A stretch of DNA of 64,000 bases from Adiantum capillus-veneris. Its lineage: Eukaryota > Streptophyta > Polypodiopsida > Polypodiales > Pteridaceae. The DNA lies in NCBI GenBank assembly GCA_014529385.2, contig CM043958.1, positions 144,659,734 through 144,723,733 on the forward strand, given 5' to 3'. Of this stretch, positions 22,853-35,900 are shown piece by piece; within the stretch, counting starts at the first letter, position 1, and every line of letters starts with the position of its first letter. The position numbers were made by a program, and so were the translations under genes. Under the pieces are notes generated by a model, which made no database searches, was not told where the DNA came from, and saw nothing but the letters and a program-made list of their open reading frames with translations.

Positions 22853-25020
22853 GACTGTTGGACCAACCACTATCTGAAGGGGAGATCAAAGAAACTATTG
22901 GATGTTTGAAGGTTGGCTTGGCGGTGTCCCTATTGAATTTTATAAGAAACCATAATTTTTGACACCATACATATTACTGGTCCGGCAAGAAGCCCGCACT
23001 CTAGGAGCTCTTTTACCTAAAATCAGTGCTAGTGTTGTCAAGTTGATTTATAAGAAAGGCTCAAGGGAAGACCTATCTAACTAGAGGCCTATCACATGTC
23101 TGACTTCTATTTATAAAATATTCTCCCACTCCTTGGCGAAGAGGCTCGTTCGTTTGATGGCTCATTTTATGATGAAAGAATATAAGGGGTTTATCAAAGA
23201 AAGGTTCATCCTATATGCTATAATTGCCGTATGGGAGGGAATGGACTATGCCTCAGAGTTTGATTAAGATTACTTTTTTTTCAAAATTGATTTTGATAAG
23301 GCATATGATAGGATAGAATGGGAGTTTTGATTGAAATGTATGTTTGACATGGGGTTAGGTAGACAATTCATAAAAAAAATTCATATTCTTTTTGAAAACT
23401 CTTCAGCCAGAAGGATCTCTATTAATGGTGAATTGAATGAATCTATTCCTCTACACAAGTCTAAGTCGAGGATGTCCTTTGTCACCCCTACTTTATGACA
23501 TTTTCTATGATTCTTTGGGGTGGATGGCTAAAAGTTTCATGCAGAAAGGAACATTGAAAGCTATAAATATTCCAAGCTTAGTTGACCAATCGTGTTTACA
23601 ATAGTTTGTGGATGATACTAGTACATTGGTTAGAAATGATGCACAATCTGCTAAATCTTTTAGCAATCAATGCCCTACTGTGGTAATTCATGCTTTGGAT
23701 GCCAACCAATTGTTGATGGATAGCTGTTTAGATTGCTTGGATTCCCATGGGGTTTCATGTCACTTCCAACCAAAGATGGAACTGGGTACTGGATAAATCT
23801 AGAAAAAAGCTCTTTACCTGGCAAAATTACCATCCTAATCTTTCTGTAGGATATTTTCTCTCAATCATTATCTATTGCCTTCTTTTATCTTTTACTCATT
23901 TGCTAGGGTATTTTCTCTCAATCATTACCTATTGTCTTCTTTTATCTTTTTCCTATCTTGTTGGACTTTACAGTACTAGCTGAACATACTATTTAATATG
24001 ACCAAAGGTTTTTGTGGGGTGGAACTGAAGAGATTGACAAATTCCCAAAGATAGCATGGAATACCTTCTGCATGTCTAAAGACAGGGGGCGGTTTTGGTA
24101 TTTTGGACATTCAAAAACTGGCCACCAAAATTTCTTCCAAAGGGATCATCAGAGTAGTTGACTCAGAGGATTACTGGGCTTGTTTGATGAGGAGGTTTAT
24201 GCACTTGTTCAATCTTAAGGATTACAGAGCCTAGAAAGAATTATCTTCAGTTGACATACTGTTTTCTCACGCTATTATTGTTCCAAAAGGCTCTAATATG
24301 GTGTGCACGTACTAGAAAGCATGGTTCTCCACCAAATTTTTTTGTCTCTTTCTAGAAAATTACTGCTCTCTATGAAGTTTTGGTTGCAAGAGTCCACATG
24401 GTTTGAGCACTAGACAACCAAGTTCTTCTTACAAGAAGGGCACATGGTTGCTATAAGAGTGGGATCAGATGCTAGAAGGACATTTTTAAGGATGACAGGT
24501 GGCAACCTACAATTGTCCAGCGATGCCAGATTTCAATGGTTATGTTGAATTTTTATTGGATAGAATTGATTATTTGATGAAACCCATCATGCAAGGGTGC
24601 TTTAAAGGGAAATTTTTCTTTGTAACTAGGATTTGTAGAGACATCTTCAACTCCACAAATGCTCAAGTCAAAATGGACTCTGCTTTGGTTTCAAAATTGA
24701 ATTCCAAATGGGGAATTTATTGGAATGCCCAACAATGGGCTTATAGATTCAAGTGCTTGTGGGCTTACCCCCCTTGTCTATTAAGCAGAGATGCCTCTTG
24801 TGGCTAATCCTTCAATAGGGTGTGTGGACACGAGCAAGAGCAACAAATATGGTATCTCCAATGCTATTTGTTGTAGGTGTAAACTTCAGGAGGAGAAAGT
24901 GGAGAAAGTGTACGTTGGTTTTCTATGAGCCCTCAAGATTATACAGAATACATGAGTATATGGATTGGGTGCACCATTCATAGGAGGAACCCCTTTCCAC
25001 TTGTTTGTTTTGTTGGACAT
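22853..25020 (+). pseudogene. degenerate LINE (non-LTR) reverse transcriptase
   Basis: Pieces of a plant LINE ORF2 appear in order across shifting frames: RPITCLTSIYKIFSHSLAKR (about 23090), KGFIKERFILYAI (about 23190), FFKIDFDKAYDRIEWEF (about 23280, the RT motif A region), NSSARRISINGE (about 23400), then FVDDTS at about 23600 in place of FADD. Downstream LWGG, KFPKIAW, WGIYWNAQQWAYRFKCLW and a CRCK knuckle-like trace follow. Many stops and frameshifts are present. It is an old dead copy; both ends are uncertain and no poly(A) tail is evident. Confidence 0.85.
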
Positions 25021-27223
25021 GATAGCCCCTATCCTACCCTAGGGGTCTTTGTATCTTCTTTATCTTTTTTATAATTCCGTTATTTTTCTCTAAAATAACA
25101 AGCTTCAATGCAGTGCTTCACCCTCAACTCCTACCCATTGCTAACCCCATCAATTTGAGCCACTTGAAGAGCCCACACTGGCCCACACTAATATGCTAGC
25201 TTGTTGCCGCCTCAACGCAGTCACTGACCACAACCACACGCCACTAATCTCCTAACACTCTCAATTGGTTGCTCCCACATGCTCATCTGGCCCTGGATTG
25301 CATTTTCTATCACCATCTACTATTGCCTACCCCCGAAGTATCATACACGAATATGTTCAAATGGTAGCACGGTTGAGGTCATTTGGGCCATCGAATGCAT
25401 TTTTGTAAATTTGGGTCGTTGAGTAAATTTGGGGCCAAAAAGTAAAGTGCGTCGTTTTGCATGTTGAGCCTCGAACCCACGACCTCCATTGTGCGATGCA
25501 TTAAAGTATGTGTCCACATGCGTTTACTGAAGTGCGTGAAATTTCAATGCATTAAATGTAAATGTGGGCCTATTTATAAATGGGACAATTTTGTAAATTT
25601 AGGCCGCTTCATCTTGTAAATTTAGGCCCCTTGATTGCACCGCCTACAATGCACATGCCACACGATTTTCACCTCCACCCTTAATCCCATTTGAACACTC
25701 ATGTGTCAAATAGTTATGAGGGTTGCCTACTGCACGCTTATTGTTTGATTTATTGATTTAAAAGAAAAAAATTGGAGTTCCCAGGGTTCTCACGACAACT
25801 TACTACCATAGCCTCATTTCCATTGATCCTATTTTGGCACTAAGATCTTGCTCACGTAGCAACACAAGATCACTCCAAAGAAGCCAAGCCCGAGCTACGA
25901 AGGCTCTCTTTCACTAGAGCTAATTTTTTGGCACTAAGGCCCCAACTTCATAGCAACAGAGTCTGTGTCATCAAACCCTACCACTGGCCTCTTAGGTCAA
26001 ATGCAGTGGAGTGTGGCTAGGTGGGGACCCCTTTAAGAGGGTCTTGTGGGATAGGGTTTGTCCAGAGTGGGGGGACAACCAATTGCCCCATCCCTCTTCG
26101 ATGGCATTTGGTGGTGTAGATCTAGATCTATTTTTTCCTTTTGTGGAAGGTCTTCCCTACCACCTTCTGCCAAGGAGGCAACAAAACGCATGTTGTTCTT
26201 TGGTGGTAGTTTGGCATGGAGCAGATCTGTGGTAGGATTTTGCTCTTTGATGGTACCGAATGGCAGTGATGTGCAATGTGGTAATCATCCTCTTGGCTGA
26301 TGGTCATGATGTTTCTCAATTTCTCAAGGTCCCTTATTATGGTGTTTGGCTAACCTTGAGAGCTTGCGGTTGGAAGCTACTCAATGGTGTGAGTGGCAGA
26401 TGCAAGCTCCTCCATAAACCCAGTTTGTGGCTAGTTGTATCTGGGTCTGTTTATGATGGTGTGTAACCCCATCTTTGTGGCAGGGTGGCTCCCTTGTTAA
26501 CCAAACCTCTGTAATTATTTTTTGTGACCATCTTTTGTATGATCTCACGATGCTCACAGTAACCTGTCTACATGAGCTTTCTAAGTAATTCCTTTTAGTG
26601 CTAATTTACTCTTAACCTCCACTTGTTCTAGAGGTACGTCCAATAAACAAGTGATAAAATCACAAGGCCTGCCATGGTGAGAGCTGCATAAAAATTGAAA
26701 CTTTACATCACTTTTCAAGTGATAGAAACTTATACATAAAACTAGTGGTAACAAGAGAGCTTAGGTGTAGAGATCTTGTGTCGTAGGAAGAAAAAGGGGG
26801 GGGGGGGGGGGGGGGGGAGACAATGCCTCTATGAAAACAAAGGTGGAGGGAGTTAGTCAATGCTGACAGTGATATCCAATATGGTAGTGGACAAAGGACG
26901 TTCTATTTTGGAATGCCAAGAATAATCTTTCTTGTCAATAACAGACTTTTATGACTTGAGGACCATGCCCAAAAACTGCCATTAAATTCTACAAGGTGGT
27001 TTTACATGGCTTTGTGGCGTTGAATTATGTAGGGAAGAAGAGTCTTCATCTATGACACAAAACAAGATGGCAAACTATGCTCAAATATGATACATGCATG
27101 CACACATAGTACACATGGATGATGGAGACACCATTTCTTTCCAAGTTTACCTCACGACAACTAATTAGAAACATGGGACTTTTGGATGGGGTCCAAAGGA
27201 TCCTCATCTGAAAGGATCTTAGG
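25021..27223. other. no gene seen
   Basis: A tRNA-like B box (GTTCGAGGC on the minus strand, near 25467) suggests a further SINE trace. A G-run of about 24 bases lies at 26795-26818. Frames at 26011-26466 carry no recognisable motif. Confidence 0.4.
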
Positions 27224-27228
27224 CTAGC

Positions 27229-27285
<57 letters not shown>

Positions 27286-27330
27286 CACTAAATTCAATCA
27301 TAACACTTTAAGTTAATTGTTACTCAATTA
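27224..27330 (+). repeat. compound (CT)n(CA)n microsatellite with duplicated flanks, copy 2
   Basis: GCTAGCCTCTCT, a CT-CA run and AACACTAAATTCAATCATAA repeat the order at 21751-21928, with different run lengths. Confidence 0.8.
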
Positions 27331-27464
27331 ACTCACGCACTTTTCAAATTTTCAAGATAATATTTTTTGGCATTAGTGTATTTTTATAAGGATAGCTAAA
27401 GTTTTTCACCCGTAGAAAATGGATTAAATGTCCGACAAAGATCAATCCTCACATTAACACCCCA

Positions 27465-27775
27465 AATCGATACAGAGATTTTTCAGGACATTTTACAAAT
27501 TCTTGGATATTTTGTTCTTTTTATTTTTAAGAGTTAACATGTGGGCCATGCTTAAAAGTCTATAAATTCCTTACATTTTGGCAGGCAAGGGTGCGATCTA
27601 AAATCAACGAGAGAGAACACCCCAAATGGGTAGAGAGATTTCCCAGGTGATGGACCTTTTACCAACTCTTGGATATTTTGTTCTTTTTATTTTTAAGAGT
27701 TAACATGTGGGCCATCCTTTAAAATCTATAAATTCTTTAAATTTCGGCAGGCAAGGGTGTCAATCTAAAATCAAA
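27465..27775 (+). repeat. tandem duplication, period about 164 bp
   Basis: CTTGGATATTTTGTTC to GGCAGGCAAGGGTG occurs twice in direct order (from about 27504 and about 27668), including GAGTTAACATGTGGGCCAT. A few substitutions separate the copies. Confidence 0.85.
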
Positions 27776-27962
27776 GAGAGAGAGAGAGAGAGAGAGAGGA
27801 CAAATTTTTAGTGCCGTATTTAATGTGTTGAAATGCAAAGTCCAACAAATGACACAGGAGGAGAGAGGAAGACATAACAAAATGTTTGCGTGTAGGAACA
27901 ATCTAAAGTGACTTTAAAAGTTACAAGACAGGTCTTCAACAAAAGTGAATATCTATGGAGAG

Positions 27963-28002
<40 letters not shown>

Positions 28003-28088
28003 AGAAGATGAAGAAATTTTTTAATTCCATCGGAACAATCCCAAAAGATATATCTCACAACATGGGTAAGAATAAAGTTATTTTTGTT

Positions 28089-28176
<88 letters not shown>

Positions 28177-28255
28177 TACACATGTCTTGATAAAAGGAGA
28201 ATTTGAGATGTTGTAGGATTATCCAATGAGATCTCAAAGATCTATCCACCGATGG

Positions 28256-28303
<48 letters not shown>

Positions 28304-28310
28304 AATCATA
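27776..28310 (+). repeat. cluster of (AG)n and (CT)n(CA)n microsatellites
   Basis: Runs at about 27776-27798 (AG), 27965-27999 (AG), 28091-28172 (CT then CA) and 28259-28301 (AG). The opposite polarity of neighbouring runs would let single strands pair as hairpins. Confidence 0.9.
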
Positions 28311-28499
28311 GCCGTCTATACTTTTCTTTTCAAAAAAATGAGAGAAAAAGTTCGCTTCTCCTTCTTAAATGTCCACATGGGATTGTCACTTCAACTAGAG
28401 GGTTTGGGGGGGACGGGGGACGAGGGGAGCATAGAAACTTTGAATGTCATAGTTTTTGTATTGGAACAATAGCAAGATGCCTCAAGACCTATGTGACAA

Positions 28500-28769
<270 letters not shown>

Positions 28770-28798
28770 ATGTTTGTCTGTGTGTACTATGTGTACAT

Positions 28799-28840
28799 AA
28801 AAATGTGTCTCAACTTAATATCGTGCCGTTTTCTATCTGC

Positions 28841-28890
<50 letters not shown>

Positions 28891-28998
28891 GGTTCAAGGC
28901 AAGGGGAAAAGGAGAAATTCCACCCCAAAATAAAGTAAAATAGTGTAAAAACCCAAAAAATAAACCTAAGTTTCTAAAATTTCCTCTTGGCAAATTCA
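28799..28998 (+). repeat. dispersed repeat D, copy 1 (interrupted by (CT)n)
   Basis: AATGTGTCTCAACTTAATAT and GTGCCGTTTTC are followed by a (CT)n run at 28841-28887, then AAGGGGAAAAGGAGAAATTC and TTTCCTCTTGGCAAATTC. The same order without the CT run is at 30331-30498 and 47832-48005, and a partial copy is at 30153-30225. Confidence 0.8.
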
Positions 28999-29070
28999 AG
29001 GAAAGGAATTTTGTAAGTTTGGAAAAAAATGATTTTGCCCGACCACTGTTTGCAATGCACGCAAATAGGC

Positions 29071-29122
29071 ATGTAGCTCGCGCACAAAGAGGCACTGTCT
29101 ATTCGCCGCCTGCTACTCACGA

Positions 29123-29173
<51 letters not shown>

Positions 29174-29300
29174 GGTTTCGGCATAAATGTGACGGAGGCA
29201 GGGTCCGAGTTAATGAGAAAGGACGTAGAGAGAGACGTCTCTCTCTCTTTCCGAGCGCGCAGGTGCAGGCTACACTGAGCCCGCCCGCCTCCGAGTCTGC

Positions 29301-29340
<40 letters not shown>

Positions 29341-29401
29341 CAAACATGCATGTAGCTCGTGCACAAAGAGGCACTGTCTATTAGCCGCCTGCTACTCATG
29401 A

Positions 29402-29444
<43 letters not shown>

Positions 29445-29558
29445 GGTTTCGGCATAAATGTGATGGAGGCAGGGTCCGAGTTAGTGAGAAAGGACGTAGA
29501 GAAAGACGTCTCTCTCTTTGCGAGCGTAGGTGCAAGCTACACTGAGCCCGTCTCTGAG

Positions 29559-29607
<49 letters not shown>

Positions 29608-29668
29608 CAAACAGGCATGTAGCTCGCGCACAAAGAGGCACTGTCTATTCGCCGCCTGCTACTCACGA

Positions 29669-29707
<39 letters not shown>

Positions 29708-29825
29708 GGTTTCGGCATAAATGTGACGGAGGCAAGGTCCGAGTTAATGAGAAAGGACGTAGAGAGAGACGTCTCTCTCTTTTCGAGCGCAGGTGCAGGC
29801 TACACCGAGCCCGCCTCTGAGTCTG

Positions 29826-29870
<45 letters not shown>
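29071..29870 (+). repeat. tandem array, about 270-bp unit with internal (GT)n and (CT)n
   Basis: Three units start at ATGTAGCTCG (29071, 29350, 29617). Each runs GAGGCACTGTCTATT, CTGCTACTCA, GACCTC, a (GT)n run, TATGGTTTCGGCATAAATG, GAGAAAGGACGTAGAG, GAGTCTGCT and a (CT)n run. Microsatellite lengths differ between units while unique parts are nearly identical. Units are about 279, 267 and at least 250 bp. Confidence 0.92.
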
Positions 29871-29872
<2 letters not shown>

Positions 29873-29914
29873 TCCGTGCTCAGAGAGCATTGCTTGGCCG
29901 CCTCTACTGAGTCT

Positions 29915-29971
<57 letters not shown>

Positions 29972-30018
29972 GTCTGTCCGCGCTCAGAGAGCATTACCCG
30001 ACCGCCTCTACTGAGTCT

Positions 30019-30054
<36 letters not shown>

Positions 30055-30056
30055 CG
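29871..30056 (+). repeat. second tandem pair, about 105-bp unit with (CT)n
   Basis: CGCTCAGAGAGCATT, CCGCCTCTACTGAGTCTGCT and a long (CT)n run occur twice (about 29876 and 29982). The GAGTCTGCT-(CT)n part is shared with the larger array, which suggests both grew from one ancestral unit. Confidence 0.85.
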
Positions 30057-30085
30057 CTCAACCCGCCTTTGTGTCTGCCGGATGA

Positions 30086-30152
30086 ACATCGTGCTGCCCT
30101 GTGTCAGGGGGGCGGGGGGGGGATTTCCCTCCCCCATTATCTTTAGTAGAGA
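30086..30152 (-). mobile_element. Helitron-like 5' terminus, minus strand
   Basis: On the minus strand the end reads TCTCTACTAAAGATAATGGG then GGAGGG. It abuts dispersed repeat D at 30153. In intact D copies the same point is A|T, exactly the dinucleotide where Helitrons insert. Plant Helitrons start TCTCTACTA. The 3' end (CTRR with hairpin) would lie to the left and I did not find it. No Rep/helicase frame is present. Confidence 0.4.
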
Positions 30153-30225
30153 TGTCGTTTTCAATTTCAGAAATGCCGGTTGAGGGCGAGGGGAAAAGGA
30201 GAAATTTTGCCCCAAAATAGAGAAC
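30153..30225 (+). repeat. dispersed repeat D, 3' part, copy 2
   Basis: It begins inside the unit at TGTCGTTTTCAATTT and runs through GGTTGAGGGCGAGGGGAAAA. Its left half is missing where the Helitron-like end sits. After it come a C-run and a long (CT)n run (30229-30322). Confidence 0.7.
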
Positions 30226-30233
30226 TCTTGCCC

Positions 30234-30323
<90 letters not shown>

Positions 30324-30330
30324 ACTGTGT

Positions 30331-30498
30331 GACGTACGTAGTGTTCGGGAAAAATGTGTCTCAGCTTAACATCATGCCGTTTTCAATTTTAAAAATGCTG
30401 GTTGAGGGTGAGGGGAAAAGGAGAAATTCCACCCCAGAATAGAGAAAAACAGTGTAAAAAACCAAAAGAATAACCTAATTTTTTAAAATTTCCTCTTG
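30331..30498 (+). repeat. dispersed repeat D, copy 3 (complete)
   Basis: It runs from AGTGTTCGGGAAAAATGTG through GGTTGAGGGTGAGGGG to TTTCCTCTTGACTGTGG. The AGTGTTCGGG start is shared with the 47.8-kb copy, so the repeat is at least 160 bp. Confidence 0.75.
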
Positions 30499-30549
30499 AC
30501 TGTGGACGTATATTTGTAAAAATAAATTTCATTTTGTAAAAAGGGTTTT

Positions 30550-30664
<115 letters not shown>

Positions 30665-30689
30665 TGGGGCCGTTTGGTAATGCGAGCAT

Positions 30690-31090
30690 GTGGGAGCAGG
30701 AGTGCGTAGTGCCAGCGGCCCGCCTCGCGTCCCGTCTCTCTCTTGCACTGCGCGTAGTTAAGGCTCATTCTTGAAGGGTGACCCTAATCATTCATTTGAA
30801 GGGTAAATTTTTACCTATCCTTCATTAAGCTATATTTAGGCAAAAATTAGAAGGGCTACTCCAATCATTCTTTTGAAGGGTAAAAATATTTTTGCCCTTC
30901 ACTGAAGGGTAAAAGTGCCTTCGAAGGGCGTCGAAGCCTTCAAAAATTAGGCCTGCGCGCATTCCCCTCTCTCTCAGGCTTCAACACGAACAAGCAGGAG
31001 TGCGCAGTGCCGGCGGCCCACCTCGCATCCCGTCTCTCTCTTGCACTGCGCGCAGTCCCCTCTCTCTCAGGCTTCAGCGCGAACTGTGGC
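30690..31090 (+). repeat. GC-rich tandem pair, one unit split by an insertion
   Basis: GCAGGAGTGCGNAGTGCC, GGCGGCCC, TCCCGTCTCTCTCTTGCACT and CCCCTCTCTCTCAGGCTTCA make a unit of about 100 bp present twice (30690-30754 plus 30960-30985, and 30992-31085). The first is split by the insertion at 30755-30952. Confidence 0.8.
30755..30952. mobile_element. MITE-like insertion with 7-bp target duplication
   Basis: 198 bp flanked by CTGCGCG (30748-30754 and 30953-30959); the uninterrupted sister unit has this string once. Near the ends, GGCTCATTCTTGAAGG pairs with the complement of CCTTCAAAAATTAGGC at 13 of 16 positions. Several GAAGGGTAAA blocks lie inside. A 7-8 bp duplication with short inverted ends suggests a hAT- or Mutator-like non-autonomous element. 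Confidence 0.5.
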
Positions 31091-31149
31091 GAAACAGCGC
31101 GTTTGGCTCAGAGGCCACTGTCGCGAGGGCGCCGTATTAAGTAGACAGC

Positions 31150-31196
31150 GACGCGTGGCGGGGGGGGGGATTCCCTCCCCCTTTATAGATAGTATA
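31150..31196 (-). mobile_element. second Helitron-like 5' terminus, minus strand
   Basis: On the minus strand, TCATCTATACTATCTATAAA then GGGGGAGGGAATCC resembles the terminus at 30152 (shared GGGGGAGGGAAATCC and an ACTA start). The element would extend left. The right flank has no independent target evidence. Confidence 0.3.
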
Positions 31197-31770
31197 GATG
31201 AGAAGGCGGGCGTTCAGACAATGGTGGCACCCACTCAGTGTGATCTCCTCGTTTGATTGACACCATCAAATAACGGGCACTTATGAGAAGACAAGGGTGC
31301 CAAGCTTGCTACAAACAGATGGGTTAGTTGATGCAGAAGCATATTCCTTAATCACCAATGATTAGCATTATTGTCACCATGGTGTTACGACTAGAGTTAG
31401 AGAGATGGTGACTACGGTTAGGTTATGCCAAAAGCAAGAGCACAATGATATGACTCAAAGTGGAATTGATTGATTAGAAAGTAGTCTCTATATAAGCTTG
31501 GTGCTTGACAATCATTGGCTAGAGAGGCTGCATCCTCTTGCTATTCGACCATGTCATCAATTATCCCTTCCTAGGTGGCTAGAGGACTTACCCTTAAGCT
31601 AAACTTGGGGTTTTACAAAGACTTGATATATTTTGGTTCACATGGCAAGGTGGTCTTGGCTCCTGCTTCGGTTGGTCTTGTAGCTCACTGCATGATGGAC
31701 ATGCAATTTCGGAGGTGGTAGCTCTATCCGCTTGGTGACATCCCCATGTCGTCCTCTCATCTTCGCCTCT
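31197..31770. other. no gene seen
   Basis: Low-complexity-free sequence with no frame or motif I can name, up to the broken 5' end of the large Ty3/gypsy element. Confidence 0.4.
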
Positions 31771-32742
31771 ATTCTCTCCTTGGTTGGGTCTTACGGAAGA
31801 GATGAGGATTACAATGAATTTTGGAAACAAGTAAGAGAGGCAAACTTTGCAAACGAGCTAAGTTGCCAAGCTAATCAGACAAATTGGGAAAAGGACATCA
31901 GGAATCCTCCCATAGTGGAATTTGAGGCAGGATCTCAAGTGGACTTGGATCTGCAATCTTACTGAGGAGATGGGGGCTCTGTTAGAACAATGGAGAGCAA
32001 ACCTCACTCACTGAATACCTTACCTTCATACTTAGGAGAGTATGAAGCAAAATCCGAGATTAGAGCACTTCCCTCATGAAGAATCTCATCATAAAAAATC
32101 ATGGACTCGCAAGGATTGATAGAGATCTTGTCAACACCAGTGACATGCACTATCACTCTAGCTGAGCTTTTGAGGCTAAGACCACATATGTGGACCACTG
32201 TAGGAAAATGCTTGGAGAAATTTGGGATAAAAGACCCAACATCGAGACTGCAAGAGGGTATACAAGAGCTGAGCAAACCACAAAAGAACTCTAAGCCTGT
32301 ACCCTTAAACAAGGTCGGAGAGTATTGCGAAGGTGAAGAGGGGAATACAACCTTACCAGTTGAATTCCAAGGAGTGAACACGATGGCAATACTAGACAGC
32401 GGAGCTGGGGTAGCCATTGCTACAAAAGAAATCTGGAAAAAATGGGGGAAACCAGCAATAAGGAAGACTAAGTTGAAACTCCAATTAGCAGATGGACACA
32501 TGGAGAAACCTATGGGGTTATTAGAGAAAGTCGTAGTGACTTCTTGCGGCATTGAATACGAACATACTTTTGCTATTGTCGATTTTGGCAAGGAGAATAA
32601 CTATGATATCATACTGGGAAGACCATTCATGAGACAGTTGAAAATGGTCAAGGATTGGGGCTACGATCACATATACCTAAGAAATATGGAAACCACTACA
32701 CGTGTGAACCTGAAAGACCATAGCTACAAAGATGTGAACTGA
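31771..32742 (+). pseudogene. retropepsin 1 (upstream of RT), with partial gag-side sequence
   Basis: The main frame starts at 32101. VEFQGVNTMAILDSGAG holds the catalytic Asp (residue 99 of this frame) in the common DSGA form, and IILGRPFM (about residue 177) is the conserved C-terminal segment. Upstream, 31771-31965 is open in another short piece (GRDEDYNEFWKQVREANFAN) and may be the end of Gag. It would cut the polyprotein during particle maturation. A TGA at 32740 separates it from the pol frame, which is in the same phase. Confidence 0.8.
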
Positions 32743-32997
32743 ACACCGGTAGAGGAGTTTGATTCAGCTACTTTGGCGGGATCCGAATTTCCAGCTTGGT
32801 TAGGTAAGCCCAAGGAGTTATGGATGTGTGGAGCCTCGAAATGTGGAAGTTTGAGGCGAGAATAATATGTTTTAGAAAGGGCTATCGAAGATGAAACTTA
32901 TATAGCAGAACCCTTTCCAGAGGACACGCTTGAACCATTAGAATGGACACACATTCTAGCAACCCTAGATGTTTGCGCAATTCCGGATGGTCCCACA

Positions 32998-35900
32998 TTG
33001 AAATTTTGCGACAAGGACGGGTATGACGTGGTTCCGTACTTCATGCTGAGAACTATACTCGAAAAAGAAAGTGAAAAGAATGATACACTGGAAAAGGAAG
33101 ATGAAGAAGAGGTGTTTCACGACATTCCCGATCATCCAGAGTGGGGAAATGAAGCAGACAACGAGTCAACGGACAATTCAAGCGGAAACGAAGAAACTAT
33201 AACGGATGTCCGATTTTATGATTTTCCAAACCAAACTAAACAACGCCAGAAATGCTATAGAGCAAAGAGAAAAACAAAGGGGGTTAGAACCAATCCGATG
33301 CCTAGAATAAGAGGAAAAAATCAATTCCTAATGCTAGTAAGGGCGGAAGATTGTGTTAAGGACAAGATTTCTGGAAGAATGAGAGGCAATGAGCAAAAGA
33401 GCTTACGAAAAGACAAAAGAAGCTCAAGAAATCATGTTCAAAGGAATGAAACGAAAACTGAAACAGAAAAATCAGAAAAGAACAAGCGCAACAGAGAACA
33501 CACGGAGTCCACGTTAGAACGTAGAAACAAGTACAGAGAGCTCAAGAAAACTCTGAAAGAAGTTTGGACGACAGAAATTGAGAGTGGAGAGGACGAAAAC
33601 GCCAAAATCAAGGAAAACATGGATGTTCCCTCTCACTACAGGAAATTCACAATAGAGGATAGGAAGGTGGTATTAACCCAACCTATTCGAGAGAGAAAGG
33701 CGAACGAATCTTATGACGGACTGGAGGATGCAAAAAAAGTTGATTTAGCAACTCCAGGTGAGACACCTAGACCGGTGTACATAGCCACAGATTTGTCTCC
33801 AAGCGAGGAAGAGAGACTTTTGAGTCTTCTCCGAGAGTACAGGGATGTGTTTGCATGGTCTTATAAGGACTTAAGGGGAGTTGACCCATCGATATGCCAA
33901 CACACAATCCCACTAAAACAAGATGCAAAGCCTAGCAGACAGAGACCATACACATATACTGATACGTTTGCTAAGCGAATCAAAGAAGAGATAGATAAGC
34001 TAATGGAAGCTGAATTCATATACGAGATTGAACACACCGATTGGGTATCTCCGATTGTGGTGGTACCCAAGAAGAACGGAAAACTCCGAGTGTGTGTCAA
34101 CTTAAAAAAAGTGAATGCTGCAACAATCAGGGACAATTATCCCCTGCCGATAACTGATCATGTTCTAGAGCGTGTCAGGGAAAACAGCATACTCCTTTCT
34201 TGATGGTTTTTCAGGATATAACCAGCTAGCCATAGCACCAACAGATCAACATAAAACAGCTTTTGCAACGGAGTGGGGAATTTATGCTTATCGGGTTATG
34301 CCTTTTGGTCTAACCAATGCTCCCGCAACCTTCCAGAGGCTGATGACGCATGCTTTCAAAGAATACTTAAGGTTGTTTCTAGAAATATACATGGATGACT
34401 TATGTGTACATTCTCTTTTGAGAGATGAGCATCTAGAACACCTAAGAAAAGTATTTGAGAAATGTAGGACATATCGCATTTGTCTCAATCCTGAGAAATG
34501 TGTGTTTATGGTCCGACAGGGCAGAATTCTGGGACATATTGTCTCACAAAACGGAATATCCACGGATTTAGAGAAGATAAAAGTTATAGTGGATATGCCT
34601 AGACCAACCAATGCAAAACAAGTACAGAGCTTTATAGGACATTGCGGATATTATAGACGATTCATTTACATGTACGCTATAATAGGCCAAGCACTTTACA
34701 GGCTAATAGTGAACTTTGAATGGACAGAGGAGTGTGAGGAATCATTCAAGAAATTGAAAGAGGCACTCATTACTGCTCCAGTATTGAAATCACCAGATTG
34801 GGAGAAGATATTCCATGTGCATATAGATGCTTCGACATATGCAATAGGATGCATTCTTGCTCATCCAGAAGAAGAAAACATGGATTTTCCTATCTGTTAT
34901 GCCAGTCAACAGCTCAACAATGCAGAGAAGAATTACACCACAATAGAGCGAGAAGGATTAGGAATGATATATGCTGTGAAGAAATTTCGGCATTATCTTC
35001 TAGCCAACAAGTTTGTGTTTTTTACGGATCACCAAGCCTTGCTCTACCTAGTGAATAAACCATGCAATACCGGGAGAATAGTGAGATGGTTCATTATCTT
35101 ACTGGAATTCGACTTCACGGTAGTAGTAAAGAAAGGAAAAACACATCTTAGAGCTGATCATCTTTCGCGATTGACGAATGGGGAAGACCCTATAGGAGTA
35201 GATGACGACATGCCAGACGCGTACTTGTTCAACATAGAAATGATACCAAAGTGGTCTCAAAATGTCGTTAGCTTATTAACCTATGGAGGAGAGTTTGATA
35301 GAAGAGAATACAACCAGAAATATATTGCTATTCAGCAATCCAAGAATCTTCAATTGGTTGCAGGAAGGTTGTATCAATTGGGAAATGATCATGTTTTACG
35401 ACTATGCATCAATCTTGAGGAATATAATATATATCTGCGCGAAGCACATGTTCAGGAATGTGCATTTCATTGTTCAAGAAGGAACACATATAGGAATTTG
35501 TTACAATTGGGAGTCTATTGGCCAGGAATGAAAGAAAGCGTACATGAATATGTCACTGTATGTATTGTATGTTCATCAAAACCGCCAACAGAGTATTCGA
35601 CATTATATCAGATAATGATCGCTCCGGAATGGAGTCAGTATATTGTTGAATATCTCACAAATAGAACTTTCCCAGAAGGAACGTCAAAAGCTCGTCAGAA
35701 ATCTGTAGAGACAGAAGCTAGAGATTACGCTTTAATAGGAGATCAACTCTATAAGAGAGGTAAAGACAACCAGCTTAGGATTTGCGCATCAGAGTCTGAG
35801 TATATGATAATCCTGGAGCAAGCTCATGGAGGAGTAGGTGGAGGCCATTTCTCAGGTGATAAGACAACAAAACTTGTCTTAGCCGCAGGAATATGGTGGC

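Noticed and set aside
25440-25560. tRNA gene from a B-box-like GTTCGAGGC
   Set aside because: No cloverleaf, acceptor stem or A box could be drawn; at most a SINE trace.
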